From the NCBI GenBank assembly GCA_014549065.1, contig JACDOX010000112.1, forward strand, positions 358,259 to 422,258: a DNA stretch of 64,000 nt, written 5' to 3'. The notes below the pieces were generated by a model that was given only the letters and a program-made list of their open reading frames with translations, made no database searches and had not been told where the DNA came from. The translations under genes were made by a program, and so were the position numbers. Source of the DNA: Cardinalis cardinalis (taxonomy: Eukaryota; Chordata; Aves; Passeriformes; Cardinalidae). Below, piece by piece: positions 1-12,000 of this stretch (the stretch's first letter is position 1; each line of letters starts with the position of its first letter).

Positions 1-2289
1 AAGGACTGGAAGTGCAGTCTCTTTTCCACAGACACAGACCTAGGGGTTTACCTGCCAGGGCCTTTTTTGAACTGAGGAGCCATTCTCATCCTGTTCCTCA
101 CTTACTTTTCCAGTGGTGGTGAACACACTGCTGCTNTGATCCCTAATCTTTTAAAGGGGGGCTGGATTTCCCACATGAGTGAGCCATGTGCAATCTGGAA
201 ATTTCATGGGGCAGACATGATTTGGGTATTAGAACCACGGCAAACCCCACAGAGCAGTGCTGTGAAAGAGCCTGCAGACAAAAACTCCACACTTTTCTTT
301 TGCTGAATTCCACAGTTCTACTTAGCAAACACAACCCTAGAAGAGGCTATCAGATTGCATACTGAGATTATCCATCAAGGAAGTGAGAGAGCCNGGCCCA
401 AAGTAAAGCCCTCACAGAACTGTCAGACTGCCTCTGGAAAGGGCGTACAGGTGGTTAAAACAAGAAGCGGGGGGAATAATAAAATGAGCTTTTTCCTCTA
501 TTTCTTTCATGTCAGGAAGGATATGGTCACACACAGGCAGGCAGCCCATCAGTCAGCAGAGATGGGCCATGAGCAGCAAGAGCCTGACAGCATCAGGGAG
601 GCACGAGCCTGCAAGCTAAAACCCCCTCTCTCACATCCATGCAAATCAGGGATGGCTCCTGCAGCTCCCTCTCCCTCACATCCACGCACTTGGGGGTTTT
701 CTCCATTGAAGAGCAGAAACAGTTGTGTGAAGAGAGCACAGCTCTGGTGAGTGCAGGATGCACCCCCAGGTGGGGCTGAAGGTTGTTCAAGGGATGGTGA
801 GGAGCTGTTGTGTGTCTGATCCTCTCTCATGTGCACTGAGAGCAGTACAGGAGGGGAAAGCACAGCCCTCCACTCTTACAAATCTACCCATTAGAGAAGC
901 AAAATTACCAATTTCAGATTTTTTCCCCACACTCTCCAGGACCCAAAATTCCTCCTCCTCTATCTGTAGTAATGTTCCGCTTATTATAATTTGTTAATGC
1001 CACATTTGAATATCATAATACCACAAGTTCATGGCAACTGACAAAAGCACCCACTTCACATCCACTAACAGCAATGGCAGCACCTACTAAAGACTAATCC
1101 TTCTGCTTCACTGCAGCCAGGAGAGCGTATCAAATAACCTCCCCTGGGTTTGCCATCTACCAAATGTCAAAAGCTATATCAGAAAAAAGTCAAAGGGCAC
1201 AGGTGAGATCTGCCCCTGGAATAGCCTTTCACTGTGGCTTTAATGCCAGTTTGGGTAGCTGACCCCCACGAGGAATTAATTTAGGATTTACAGATTGCAA
1301 TGGTCAGGGAACCCCAGGGAGCCCACAGAAGACTGTGTTCTTGTGCTCCTGAGGAGAGAGAGATTAAATTTAAATTTTCTTGACTCTCAGTGAGAGTTTT
1401 CTCTTTCTTTCTTTATTTTTCATCCCTGAGATCATTGCTGCAGTTTCATACCCCCATTTCTTCTCAGTGCCTGGACTGCTGCAGCCAAGATATTTTAGAC
1501 TATTACTAATTCATACTTTCTTAAGAAAAAATGGCAACTTTTTTGTTTACGGTCTACAACAAGCAACCTGAAAAGCCTCCAGTTCTGTGATTGACGACGG
1601 ATACAGCAAACAGATGTCAGAGAAGAAAACCAACTGTGTTTCTCCACAGCTGGCTTCACAGCAAAGCTGTACAGAGGAGGCAAAGCCACGGGAGTTGAGA
1701 CCCATATGAAAATACTTACAGCACAAATTTTGCTCACATATCCCAGGATGACTGCAAACAAGCAGAGCAGGACTGCACAATTAGGCAAAATAGGAATTTG
1801 GCTGCAAATATAACCCTTTAGTCAAAAGCACTCCAACTCCAGCCTGTGTCTGCTGGAATAGGAGTTATCAGCCAGGGGCTTCCCCACCTCTTTACCAGGG
1901 CAATTTCTGCTTCATTTGACTTTACTACTGATTGCTCATGCTTTTTGAAGGGAAGGTTAATTCCTCAGCTTTTAATGGAGTAGCTGTGCAGTGAGTTCAG
2001 CAGAGCTCTGCATACACCATCTCCTCCCCGCGCTCTGGGCAGGGCTGTCCCTCCCTGGCTCTCACAGCCCAGGGAGCNCTGCAGCAGAGCTGCTCATCCG
2101 TCCTTCCCCTCCCACAGCTGCAGCACACAGTTCATGATGAATTTGGCCACGGGGGCCTGCCCGTCTCGGGCTACAGCGGGCACCAAAAAATCAGCATCAA
2201 ATGCTTGGGATTGTGAGTTCATCATCGGAGCCAAACGGTGCCCAGCTCCTCCCGGCCCTGCCACAGCCAGGGNCCAGCGCATCAAACAC

Positions 2290-2580
2290 CGCGGATGTTT
2301 TTGCTAGGACAGAAACATCTTTCCTACATTGAGACGTGATAAAAAGAGGCAATTAGACCCGAGCTAAGCAGGAGCTGCCGCACTGCATAAAGCATTGTGC
2401 TGTACCAAAGGCTGCTGATGACCAATATTAACAACTTAATGAGCTGTTAATGAGGCGCGCGTTCGGCTTTTACTTGCAGCATGAAAACACTGCAAATCAT
2501 TTTAGGGAGCTTTGGACTGTCAATGGAGAATTAAAGATGTCAAATAAGCCCATCAAATCTATGTCTCAATCTGGACACTG
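2290..2580. promoter_or_regulatory. Possible conserved intronic element
   Basis: Two identical TTAATGAG sites (2436-2443 and 2447-2454, 11 bp apart) are followed directly by GCGCGCG, in a stretch otherwise rich in ATTA-type sites and free of repeats. This composition is common in deeply conserved enhancers, but conservation cannot be judged from one sequence. Treat as a candidate only. Confidence 0.25.
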
Positions 2581-5037
2581 CTTTCCAGTGCATTCGCTTA
2601 AAATTCCTTCTCCTATATGGTAGAATAACTTGCTTTGACAGCACTACGACTCCCAGACTTTGCTTCCTTCTGCCTTGACATTAGATTTCAGTCTCCAGAG
2701 AGCTGCAGGGATGTCTTTTTGACATGTTGACATTAAGGACACTTCTTCCACAGACTCACACTGGCACGGTTACTTTCTGTCTTGCCATTGTAAGAGCAGC
2801 TACTGAGCTAAGCTACCAAATCTGGAAGTCTAATTAGCAAAACCTTCACATCATCTGTAAACAGATTAAGAATATAAAATAACCCTTAAAAAACAGCCAG
2901 TTTGAGTAGGAAAGGAAGCCAAGCCTTACAGAGAAAATTCATTTCCAAAACACCCCAGCACTGTAACAATACCAGTAACACACAAGCAGTGACTAATGCT
3001 CTGATGTGGGCACACTTTAGTTTGTTATTTTTCACTGTCCTGTCACAGCCCTGCAGGATTAGATCCCACAGCCACATGCTATCAACACCCCTGCTACCTC
3101 CAGTGGAGCTGCATTGAGAGGAACAGCAAATTCAAACTGGACTTGCTGCAGACAAGCCCTTGTACATAGAGTGAACCTGAAGAAGTTTAAAATCCACCAA
3201 GAAACACTGATGGGATGTGCCCAGCGGTCAATCCTGCTCTCAGAAATGGGATGCTGTTGGGATACAGATNAATTGAATTCCAAGAGAAACTGGAAAGAGG
3301 TTACTTTCCCAGACCAACCAGGAAATGTCTCATCACTTCTTTTTGTCCTTCCATCTTCCTACAGCTTGCCTTTCTTGCTCTGCTCTGACTTTACTCTGTC
3401 TTTTAGCACATTACTGGAGAACGTGGCTTGCATCTTTAACTCCAAGCTGACAGGAGACCTTCTCAGAGAGAAAGACACAGGGGACAGGATGGCAACCCAG
3501 TGTCACTCCTGGAGCAAGGCATTCCCAGAATGACAGGATAAAGCTTATCCAGAAGTGAGCATCACATTGGAACAGCTCTGCAGGTTCTTTAAATTTAANG
3601 AGGAGGGGGAAAGGACAACCAGTTTCAAACACCCTGCTATCCCCCAAAAGCAGCCTCTTGCTGTCCAGAGGTGTCAGAAATTAAAAGGCAAAAACACCCT
3701 TTTATTTCAAAGGCTTGTTGCTTTTTAAGCATTAAAGTTGCCCTTTGTTAAAAGTTTGAGCACGTGAAACCAAGAATTCATTTACCATTCCATTCCCCAA
3801 TAGCTTCCCTCCATCCCCTTTTGTTTATCGAGGGAAGATACCGTCCCCCAAGGCTGACAGGTTTTAGACTACTGCAATGTGAAATGGCCATGATAATCCT
3901 TCTGTTCCCTTCTCCAGTGGCATCTGGGACGGCAGTGCCCACCCAGCTCTTGCAGCTGTGCCAGNAGCAGCGTGCTGCTATCTGCAGAGGCACAGCCAGC
4001 CCACGTGTGCCACCGAGATAGGAGAGCACAGCCAGGGGCCGCGCAGGGCGCAGGCTGCCAGCTCGGATGTGCTGGAATCCTGTCATTCCTCCCCGAGCCT
4101 GAGAGCAAGGAGGCACAGGGGGCTCCACCCTGCACCTCCTCTGCTCTTTGGGGCAGGGGAGGAGATAAAGCTGCTGTGCTGGAAGGGAAAAGGGGGGCCC
4201 AGGCAGTGCTGAGGGATGCCCTTCTCCAGAAAGGGACAGAGGTGACACCACCAGGGGAATCTGGAGTGCACAAAGAAAAGAGCGAGGCCTGAAGGAAGAG
4301 ATTAAAGCACCCAAGGGTAAAGGAGCTTTGTCCTGCCAACCTTCCTTGCCTTCAGCACAAAGGGATGTTGCCCCAGCACAGATAACCCGGTAAGAAGGGA
4401 CAAGAGCTCTGTGCTGGAAGCAGTTTCTAAAGGGGAGCCAAGTACTTGGAGTCAAGTCTTTGCTTCCTTACACAGCTTCTTTGTCCTTATCATGGCTCAC
4501 TCTCTGAGTGTAGCCTTTTCTGTCCCAAACCTATTTCACTATTTTTAGTCTTGGAGCTTTCCAGGTGGTTTCTGTTTCTGGCCAGCAAAATGCTGGAGAT
4601 GGCCAGGCAGCTCCAAGTGCTTCCCTTGACATTACTGGCAGAGCAGATCTTCCTGTGTCAGCTACGGGTGAATTAAATAAAATTTGTGAGGTCCAGGAAC
4701 ACCTGTGGAGNTGCAGGCAGGAGGGCAGATGAAAATAATTGCACATCAGGAAGAAATTTGGTTTGGTGTCTGTTAGCTTTGCACTAAGAGGTGGATTCAG
4801 CTTTTGGAGACAGAGGTAAGAAGCAGACATCACTCTGTTCCATTCCTGTTCTTTNCCAAGCTACAGTTCCACTTGGAAGAAAATGAGAGAGCCAGGTAAT
4901 GTTCTCTGAAAGATGATGGCACAACTAAAGTGGCATTTCAATGGAGGACTACTAAACAAAGGGATTTGTCTCCCAGCTCTTTTTACTCCTTGCCTTTCCC
5001 ATTACAGAACCAGCTCTCAGAGATCATCATTAAAAAG

Positions 5038-5053
5038 AACAACAACAACAACC
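5038..5053. repeat. Short (AAC)n tract
   Basis: About five AAC triplets following an A-rich run. Short simple repeat with no further significance seen. Confidence 0.75.
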
Positions 5054-7292
5054 CGGCCTCATCAGTTCTTGTGAATTCTGAAGGTCACCAATGTCACCAT
5101 CAGTTATAATGACACACATCACTCCCCTCTTCACACAAATGGATTTACAACCTGTTTAAAGGCTGATGTCTCTCGAAGCACTTCACCCCTTCTGCCACCC
5201 NCTCTCTGCACACACTCACTCTACTCCAGCAACAGCTGCTGGAAGAAATGATGAATTTCATTACTTTTCATCCAAAACAGCTTTGCAGTATACGGGAGAA
5301 GCACTGAAAGCTGCAGGCTCGTTAGCACAGGATTTGTATTGCCACATTTTACTTTATTCACCTTCCCAAATTAGGTGAAGCACGCCTGGTCCAAACCTGT
5401 GATTTCTGTTTAATTAAAATGCAGGTAGTGGAGTCTCCCGAACTCCAGAGCCCCCCACACAATCAGGTGGTGACAGCAACCTGGTAGAATAATGCTCTTG
5501 ATATAGTGGCTGTTCTAACAGAGTCTTAATTTCAGTGGAGCAGAACAGCACCTCTGGTAGCAGCTGTGTTTGGGGCTGGGATGAATATCAGTAGCCAGCC
5601 TCTGCTGAACACTCACTGCCTCCCCAATCAGAGCCAGCATCCCTGACAGCTGAACTGTTAAATGAATTAACAAGGCGAAAAGGGGGCTTGCCAGCNGGGC
5701 TTCGACTCCCTTCCTAATTTCTGCAAGTGGTGGCTTTCAATTTTTCTGTCATTTGTCAGGAGATGCACATGGTTCTCTAATGAGCAGGGCAGAGCTGCAG
5801 CCAGCTCTAAAAAGGCAGAGTTAGAGGATCTTCTGGGCCTTGGAGGAGAGGGATGCAGATGCTTGAGGCAGGTGGGGGAAGGACACNGGCTCTGCTCAGG
5901 CTGAACAGGCAGCACATCCTTCCCAGCTGGGCTGAGCTCAAGGACTCCCAGCCCACCCTCCCATCTTGGGGAAGAACTGCTCTCCACACCAGTGAGTTTT
6001 GCCAATATCCAGGCAGAACTCAAAAGGAAGCCTTTAATCTTATGGGCTACCCAAAAAAGGGAAAGCATTTCCTCCACCTGTAGAATAAAATAAAAAACCT
6101 ACCACCAAAAAACCCCAAAAGATCCAAACCACTGGCATCCAGCTTTCCTGTTCACCATGCTAGCTGGGCTACAGAGGCCTTTTACTCATGGCTGGCCCAT
6201 GGTTCTCCCACAGAATTTCCACCTGCCCATCATTCAGAGGCAGGGAAGACCTACTCAGGCTGCCCAAGGGGGCAGTTGGCTGCACCACAGCTCAAGAGCA
6301 CTCCAGGGCTGGAGAGAAACTTCCCATTTGGGTATATTTTGCTCATTGAATTGGCAAAACTTGAGGAAGGTTGGTTTTAGTAGCTTTTTTTTTTCCCCAA
6401 GCTTTTCAGGTGGTTCCATTACCTACTGGAACTTTACTGTAAAATCCAGGTCTGATCATAGGGAAATTTTCAAATCTAANAGGGGAGAGCACAAGAGGGA
6501 AGGAAGGAATCACAGACACTCCTCCTTCTGCACCAGTCTGTAGAAGCTGAACAGCACAACCACCAGCAACACGAACACCCAACAGAAATGGGTGTTCTGA
6601 CTGAGCTGGCCTAAGCCCAGCACATTTCCCCAAAGGCACAAGGGCCATTTTTATCCCTTTTTACGAGCCAGAGAGGAATGTTCTCCCCTCTCCCAGAGTT
6701 ACCGCAATGCTTAGGGCAGAACCAGGCCCCATTTAACAGCGCTGAGACAAGAGCAACCTGAGAGCTTCAGCTCAGGGACTGGCCACCTTCACTCACTCTG
6801 TGCCCAGTGCTGTGCCTGTGTCAGCACTTGTTTATTGATAAGCTTTTCTCTCTTTTTAACCTGGATGCCCCATTGCTGGAGCTGAGAAGACTCATTTTTT
6901 TCCAGCTTGCTGCTTAACTGCCTTTACCGTGGGTAAGAACATTGAGCAAACAATAACAGCAAAAACCTTGTATTTCCACAGCACACTTTAACTCAAAGGT
7001 GTCACAAATCAATTTAAAACTTAAATTGCAATACCATCTCCAATCACTTTACTCACAGTATAAATCACAGCCAGTTCTGGAGGTGGAAGAGGCAGTTATA
7101 TAACAAAGTGTAATAACTTCACACAACAAGAGTGAAAATCGGCAGGAAGATCCTACATTCATCATCTCTGCTGTGTGAACCTGGACGGTTCCTTTCCAGA
7201 GATGAATCCAGGAACTCTAACACAACAGCCAAGTCACACACTACAACTTCAGACACACCAGTCCTGCCTGGGAAAGGAGGCCTCCTGGATAG

Positions 7293-7360
7293 CACAGAAT
7301 CATGGCATGGCTTGAGTTGGAAGGGATCTTAAAGCTCATCTAATTCCAGCTCCCCTTCCT
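7293..7360 (-). mobile_element. CR1 LINE 3' end fragment
   Basis: 'cacagaatcatggcatggct' followed by 'tgagttggaagggatcttaa' and 'agctcatctaattccagctc' is the reverse complement of the avian CR1 3' end. Same strand as SDK2. It may extend some tens of bases further right. Confidence 0.88.
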
Positions 7361-8920
7361 TCAGACACTCAGGGGTCCTGTAATTATCTCAGTGTCCTCC
7401 CAAGTCTGTCTCCTTCCATTGCTTTGTTCCCTGAGTTATGACAGCAAGATCTGGACTGTGGGATTAAAAGACACAATATAACAGCATTTCCTTGTTTTCC
7501 CCAGCTGANTTCCCATGCTGTGTACATGTGTATAAATGCATGTGCTGGCTCCATTTGCAGCAGGGAGATACTTAGCTCTGAAACAAAATGTATTTTGAAG
7601 CCAGATACAGTTGGCTCCACCTGGGACTTTCTTTGCTGCAGTTGCAGAAGTAAGTTGGAGCAGAAGCAAANTAGAAAAAAATGTAAATATTGCCAGCTGT
7701 CTCTCCAGGACAATGCTGCTCTGATTAATTTATGATATTTTCAAAGAAAGATGGTGAATGTTGCACCATATTTGAAAAGAAAAGGTTAAGCAGAGTTTAA
7801 AAAAATGCGCAGTAGAGTTCTTAAAAAAATGTGCTTTGCTTAGTTTTGAGCAATAGAATGTTTAATGAGTAATAATGAAATGAATTAGTGCTGGCTTTGA
7901 TAGCTCCTCCATCCCACAGCCCCGAGACACAGAACAAAGTGCAATCAGCTCCAGTGCTGGGCCGAGCAACGGGAGGGTCGAGCTGCCTCCCCTTGTTCTG
8001 AGCTTCAAACGCTGCTGCTGCAGAAATGGAGAGCAGAACGAACGAGGATTTCAGAGCCTGCCTGCCTCCCTCCAGCTGGGATCACCATAACCACAGCCCT
8101 GCTGGCAGGAGGGCAGCAGCTATTCCAGTGCTGCCCTTCCCAGCTGGATTTCTGGGGGGACAGACTGGCTGGGGATTATATGGGCTCTCACAAACCACCC
8201 GTTCCTCAGGCCATTCACAGAAGCGTCTGCTCAACTCTTCTATCCTCATTTCCACCTCCAGCCTTCCAGTGGGGGGAAGGATCTTTTTTGATAATTTTAA
8301 AATGATCAANAAGGACTCAGGCACCAGATCCAGATAAGCAAAGGCCTGAGCAGTGCCACTGACCAGGGCTGGATGCAGGGACAGTCTGCACACTCCTGGG
8401 AGCACCCGAGCCCTGCCTCCAAAACCAGCACTAAACCAGACACATCTCCTTGCTTCAAGAACACAAAAACACAGCCACGTGGGGTGCCAGGCAATGCCTC
8501 TACACAGAGAGTTATAAAATAAAAGGATCAGCTTTCTGAGTCTCCCTTGTTTTCCAGTTTTGTTTATTTTCCCTTGTGACTTTCCTGTGCTCCACTTTTC
8601 ACTTCTTTAACTCGAGTCAATTTTTCCCTCAAGCTAATTTGGTACGAACAGTCATCCTTCTGCAACTCCAAAAATATTTTCTCTTCCTTCTCTCAAATGT
8701 CCTTTCTTCCCTCCTTCCTGCAGACCAACTGGTTTTCCAATGGCAAGAAACTGCCAGTGCCTATTCCAGGAGAGTGGGCAACAAAAACCTGTCAGCAATA
8801 ATGACTGGGGAATTTTTCAAATAATGCCTTTCCTGGAAAGTTATTGAACATTATCTGGAGAATACTACAACATGCTGATATTAAAAAAAAAAAAAATTAA
8901 CTGATTCTCTTTTCACCTAC

Positions 8921-9022
8921 CTGCTTCACCCACAAACACTTCCACTGGTGTGCTGGTAGGGCTCTCCCCAATGACATTATATGCTGTCATTAGGACTTCA
9001 TATCTCTTGTATTTCTTCAATT
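8921..9022 (-). CDS. SDK2: SDK2 exon 16: end of FN3-10
   Basis: 102 nt, phase 1 to 1. The acceptor is cttttcag and the donor is GAAGCAG|gtaggtg. It reads QLKKYKRYEVLMTAYNVIGE then SPTSTPVEVFVGEA. LKKYKRYEVLMTAYNVIGESP is the tyrosine-corner, F strand and F-G loop, and VEVFVGEA is the G strand before FN3-11. It is the last exon that can be found before the left edge. Confidence 0.95.
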
Positions 9023-12000
9023 CTGAAAAGGTAAAATATTACATATTAATATTATATANTATGATTTATACTGTATTACAGCTATCTTTTAGACTCCAAC
9101 ACCTCTTTTTCTCCCGACTTGTCTCTCAGAATAGAACAGGGGCAATAGAACAGTACAACAGTGCAATGNCTACTTCAAGCCTTCCTGAATTCACACATCA
9201 CAACAGCATTTGCATAATTTTGAAAGATATTTGTGATGAAANGGCAGGATTTTCCAGAGTTTCCTCACAGTGTTACTCAAGTAAGAGGAATAATGATTTC
9301 TCTCTATTTCTTATGGATAACCAACCAGAGGAACACCTCTAGGTCATTCTTTAGTACAGAAAATGGCAGGATTTGGCTTCGAATGTCACCATAAGGTCTC
9401 ATTTTGATCTGCACAGNTAGGGAAGAGCCTGCCTAGCCTTTGCCTAATCCCTGGGATGCTGATTTAGGGGGGGCATTTGGGCACTGCACTGCTCTAGAAC
9501 AGCTGAAACGGGTGCAGAGGGAGAGCTGCAGTGGGGAACCTGGAGTCCCATTCCAGGTCCTCCACAGGGATCTTCTCCTCCAACGTGACCACAGCCCGAC
9601 CATCAATCACAACCAGAAAGGAGATTTTGAAGGCTGGACTCCATTTGGACACCAGGCAACAAATTTCTTTGCTAACACAGAGAAACTCCTCTGACAGATG
9701 AGGCGGGAGAGTGAGAGAAGCGTGAAAAAATCTAAAAACCCCAATTGTTTGTGGGTAATTAACAGATGCAACGAGGGTGGAGCAGAATCACATCAACGTC
9801 ATTGAGGGAGGCAGCGCCTGAGTAGTTTCAGATTTTGCATTTTCAGGATGAAAGAATCAATCCTAACAGATAAATTTATCATCTACAATACTTAACAGGG
9901 AAATTAGAGTAAGAGAGCAATCAATAATATAAATNGCCCTATTTAAATGAGCATTGAATTAAGACACGCATGGCCAGAGGTCCAAATTTCTCCCTTTGTC
10001 AATAATTTTCCCTGCTATCGATGAATCAGAGTCCCCTAAACACAGGGCTGACAGTGTGCCATTGGTTTGGTATGGTTCAAAAAGTCTAATTAGGCAAGTT
10101 TGTATAATTTCAGTGTCCCAGAACTCTTTATAAGGGTTGTGCTCCAATATCTGACTGTGACTTCAGCATCATTCCCCAGTCTCTGGCATACTGTAAATTA
10201 TACCTAATACATCCCCAATTTTTTAAATGTCATGTCACTAAATTTGGATGGACTGCAAAAGATGGAGCAAGCAAATCAGAAATAACAGTGCTGAGNTCAT
10301 AAACAAACAATAACAAGATACACACATACAGTACTGGGCAGCTTGCACAGGGAAACTGTTTTTTCTGCCATGAGAAGTCACAAGGGAGATTTTAGTGTTA
10401 ACTGGATGTGGAAGAAAATGGAACACGAGAGTTCATGCATGCAACTTTCAGTGGGGATCAGGCTTCATTTTTTCTTTTTTTTAGTCCATCACAATCTGTG
10501 ACTCAAAAGCCTTGGGCAAAACCTATCTAGTGAACCATCAGCACCACAAAGCAACTTGCCTTTTAACTCTGTCGAATGTTATTTTATTCATTTCCAATTG
10601 AAAACACCTCTGGAGATGCACATAAATTCATTGGGCCCTTTCTAAATTGGCCTTGTACTCCATGGANTGCCCGAGCATCACAATGCTTGAATCATAGGAC
10701 TAATGATGTGATACAGCTAAACTCAGATGGACTGCAGAATATANAGCAAGTGAATCAAAATTCATTTAGCATCAGCAATGCTGGGTTGTTACAGTCACTA
10801 ATGTTTTANCTTCCCAGCAGCCACGTTTTTACAACAGCTACCTACTTGCATCATCGACNTCTCTGGGTGTAGGGGAAGCAAAGGCTTAAAGAAAAAGAAA
10901 CTGNAGAAAGCCAGAGTCATTAATCTGTGTTGATTTCTGCTGGATCCACAGAGGAGAGCCACAGGAGTTTGCCCATGGTATATTTTGAACCATTACAAAG
11001 AGTCTCAACTGAAGGCAATGTGCACTTACGTGTTAATTCATACGTCGTTAATGCAGAGCTGCTGTTCACTGTCTTGAAGCTGCTTTGGGCTATTCAGGGT
11101 AAGCAAAGCAGAAAGCTTGTTACAGTGCAAGGAAATAGTTATTGCAAATGATGTACAGCAGAGACAGAGGCAAATGAGGCAGCACACCCATACACAGTTT
11201 AAGCTTTAGGAATATACCTTGAAGGGCAATAAAATCACATCACTCTCTCGTAACACATTGAGAGCATCTCGCCCACATGGGGCTGTTTCATTTCCTCCTC
11301 AAACAGAGAGCTCACAAATACACAACACAAAGATGTTCTGGCTTTTAGATTAAATAGAACAAATGAGTAAAAATGAAATGATTTCTAGGGGCGAAAGCTC
11401 TCAGTGGTGCATTACATGCTGATTTCTCGAGATGCAAAATTCAAAACCTGAAGAGCTGCAGAGTGCTGAGCTGGAAGCTGGACCACAAAGTGAACACTTA
11501 CATCAGGGCAGGACCTGTTCCTTTAAGCGTGAATTTGATTTCCCTGAAATTGATTTCACTGAAAGAATTCAAGATTCCTGCTGCGAGTGAATTGTAATAA
11601 TATGCTAAGCTGTGCAAAACTGTGGGTCAGTGAGGAACAGAGGTGTTCTAAGGTGAGAATTATGAGGAGAAAGAGGGAAATCTATCTTAAAATACATTTG
11701 TCTCCACCCCTTGTTCTCTCTGTCTCTTGACTCCCTGGAGAGGTACAGCTTGTTTTTTCTCCTCTACGGTAATTAGGAATAGCTGCAGGGCCAGACAAGA
11801 AGAGGGAAAAGACAAAACTGGTTGGTTTCACAGGCTCCCCATCTTGTGAGAGCATCCAAATTCACGATATCATAATGTACACTGTCAGTCATTCAGTTTT
11901 TGTCTGAGAAAAACTCTTCTGCATTCCTACACCTATGAGAGCTTTACATCTCTGTCCTGGTTCAAGCTGCTCAGTCTGAGAAGTCTCATTAGCTCTGACC

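Larger units (their letters stand above)
1..8920 (-). other. SDK2: SDK2 intron downstream of exon 16 (at least 8.9 kb, partial)
   Basis: The next exon, expected to begin FN3-11 with a PQNVQVTPLTASQLEV-like reading ending GYK, was searched for on the minus strand and not found. Within the intron are a CR1 3' end (7293-7360), an AAC repeat (about 5038-5053) and a possible conserved element (2290-2580). Open frames such as 3778-4455 show no recognisable protein. Confidence 0.7.

Noticed and set aside
3778..4455. 225-residue minus-strand open frame
   Set aside because: No recognisable domain, low-complexity composition, no splice context matching SDK2; likely chance in a CpG-poor, GC-richer patch.
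4466..4560. Candidate next SDK2 exon with a ccttac donor-like site
   Set aside because: The reading upstream of the donor-like GTAAGG shows no FN3 residues.
8882..8896. A-run next to exon 16 as a retrogene tail
   Set aside because: Plain intronic poly-A 25 nt beyond the donor; exon 16 is spliced and in phase, so no processed copy is involved.
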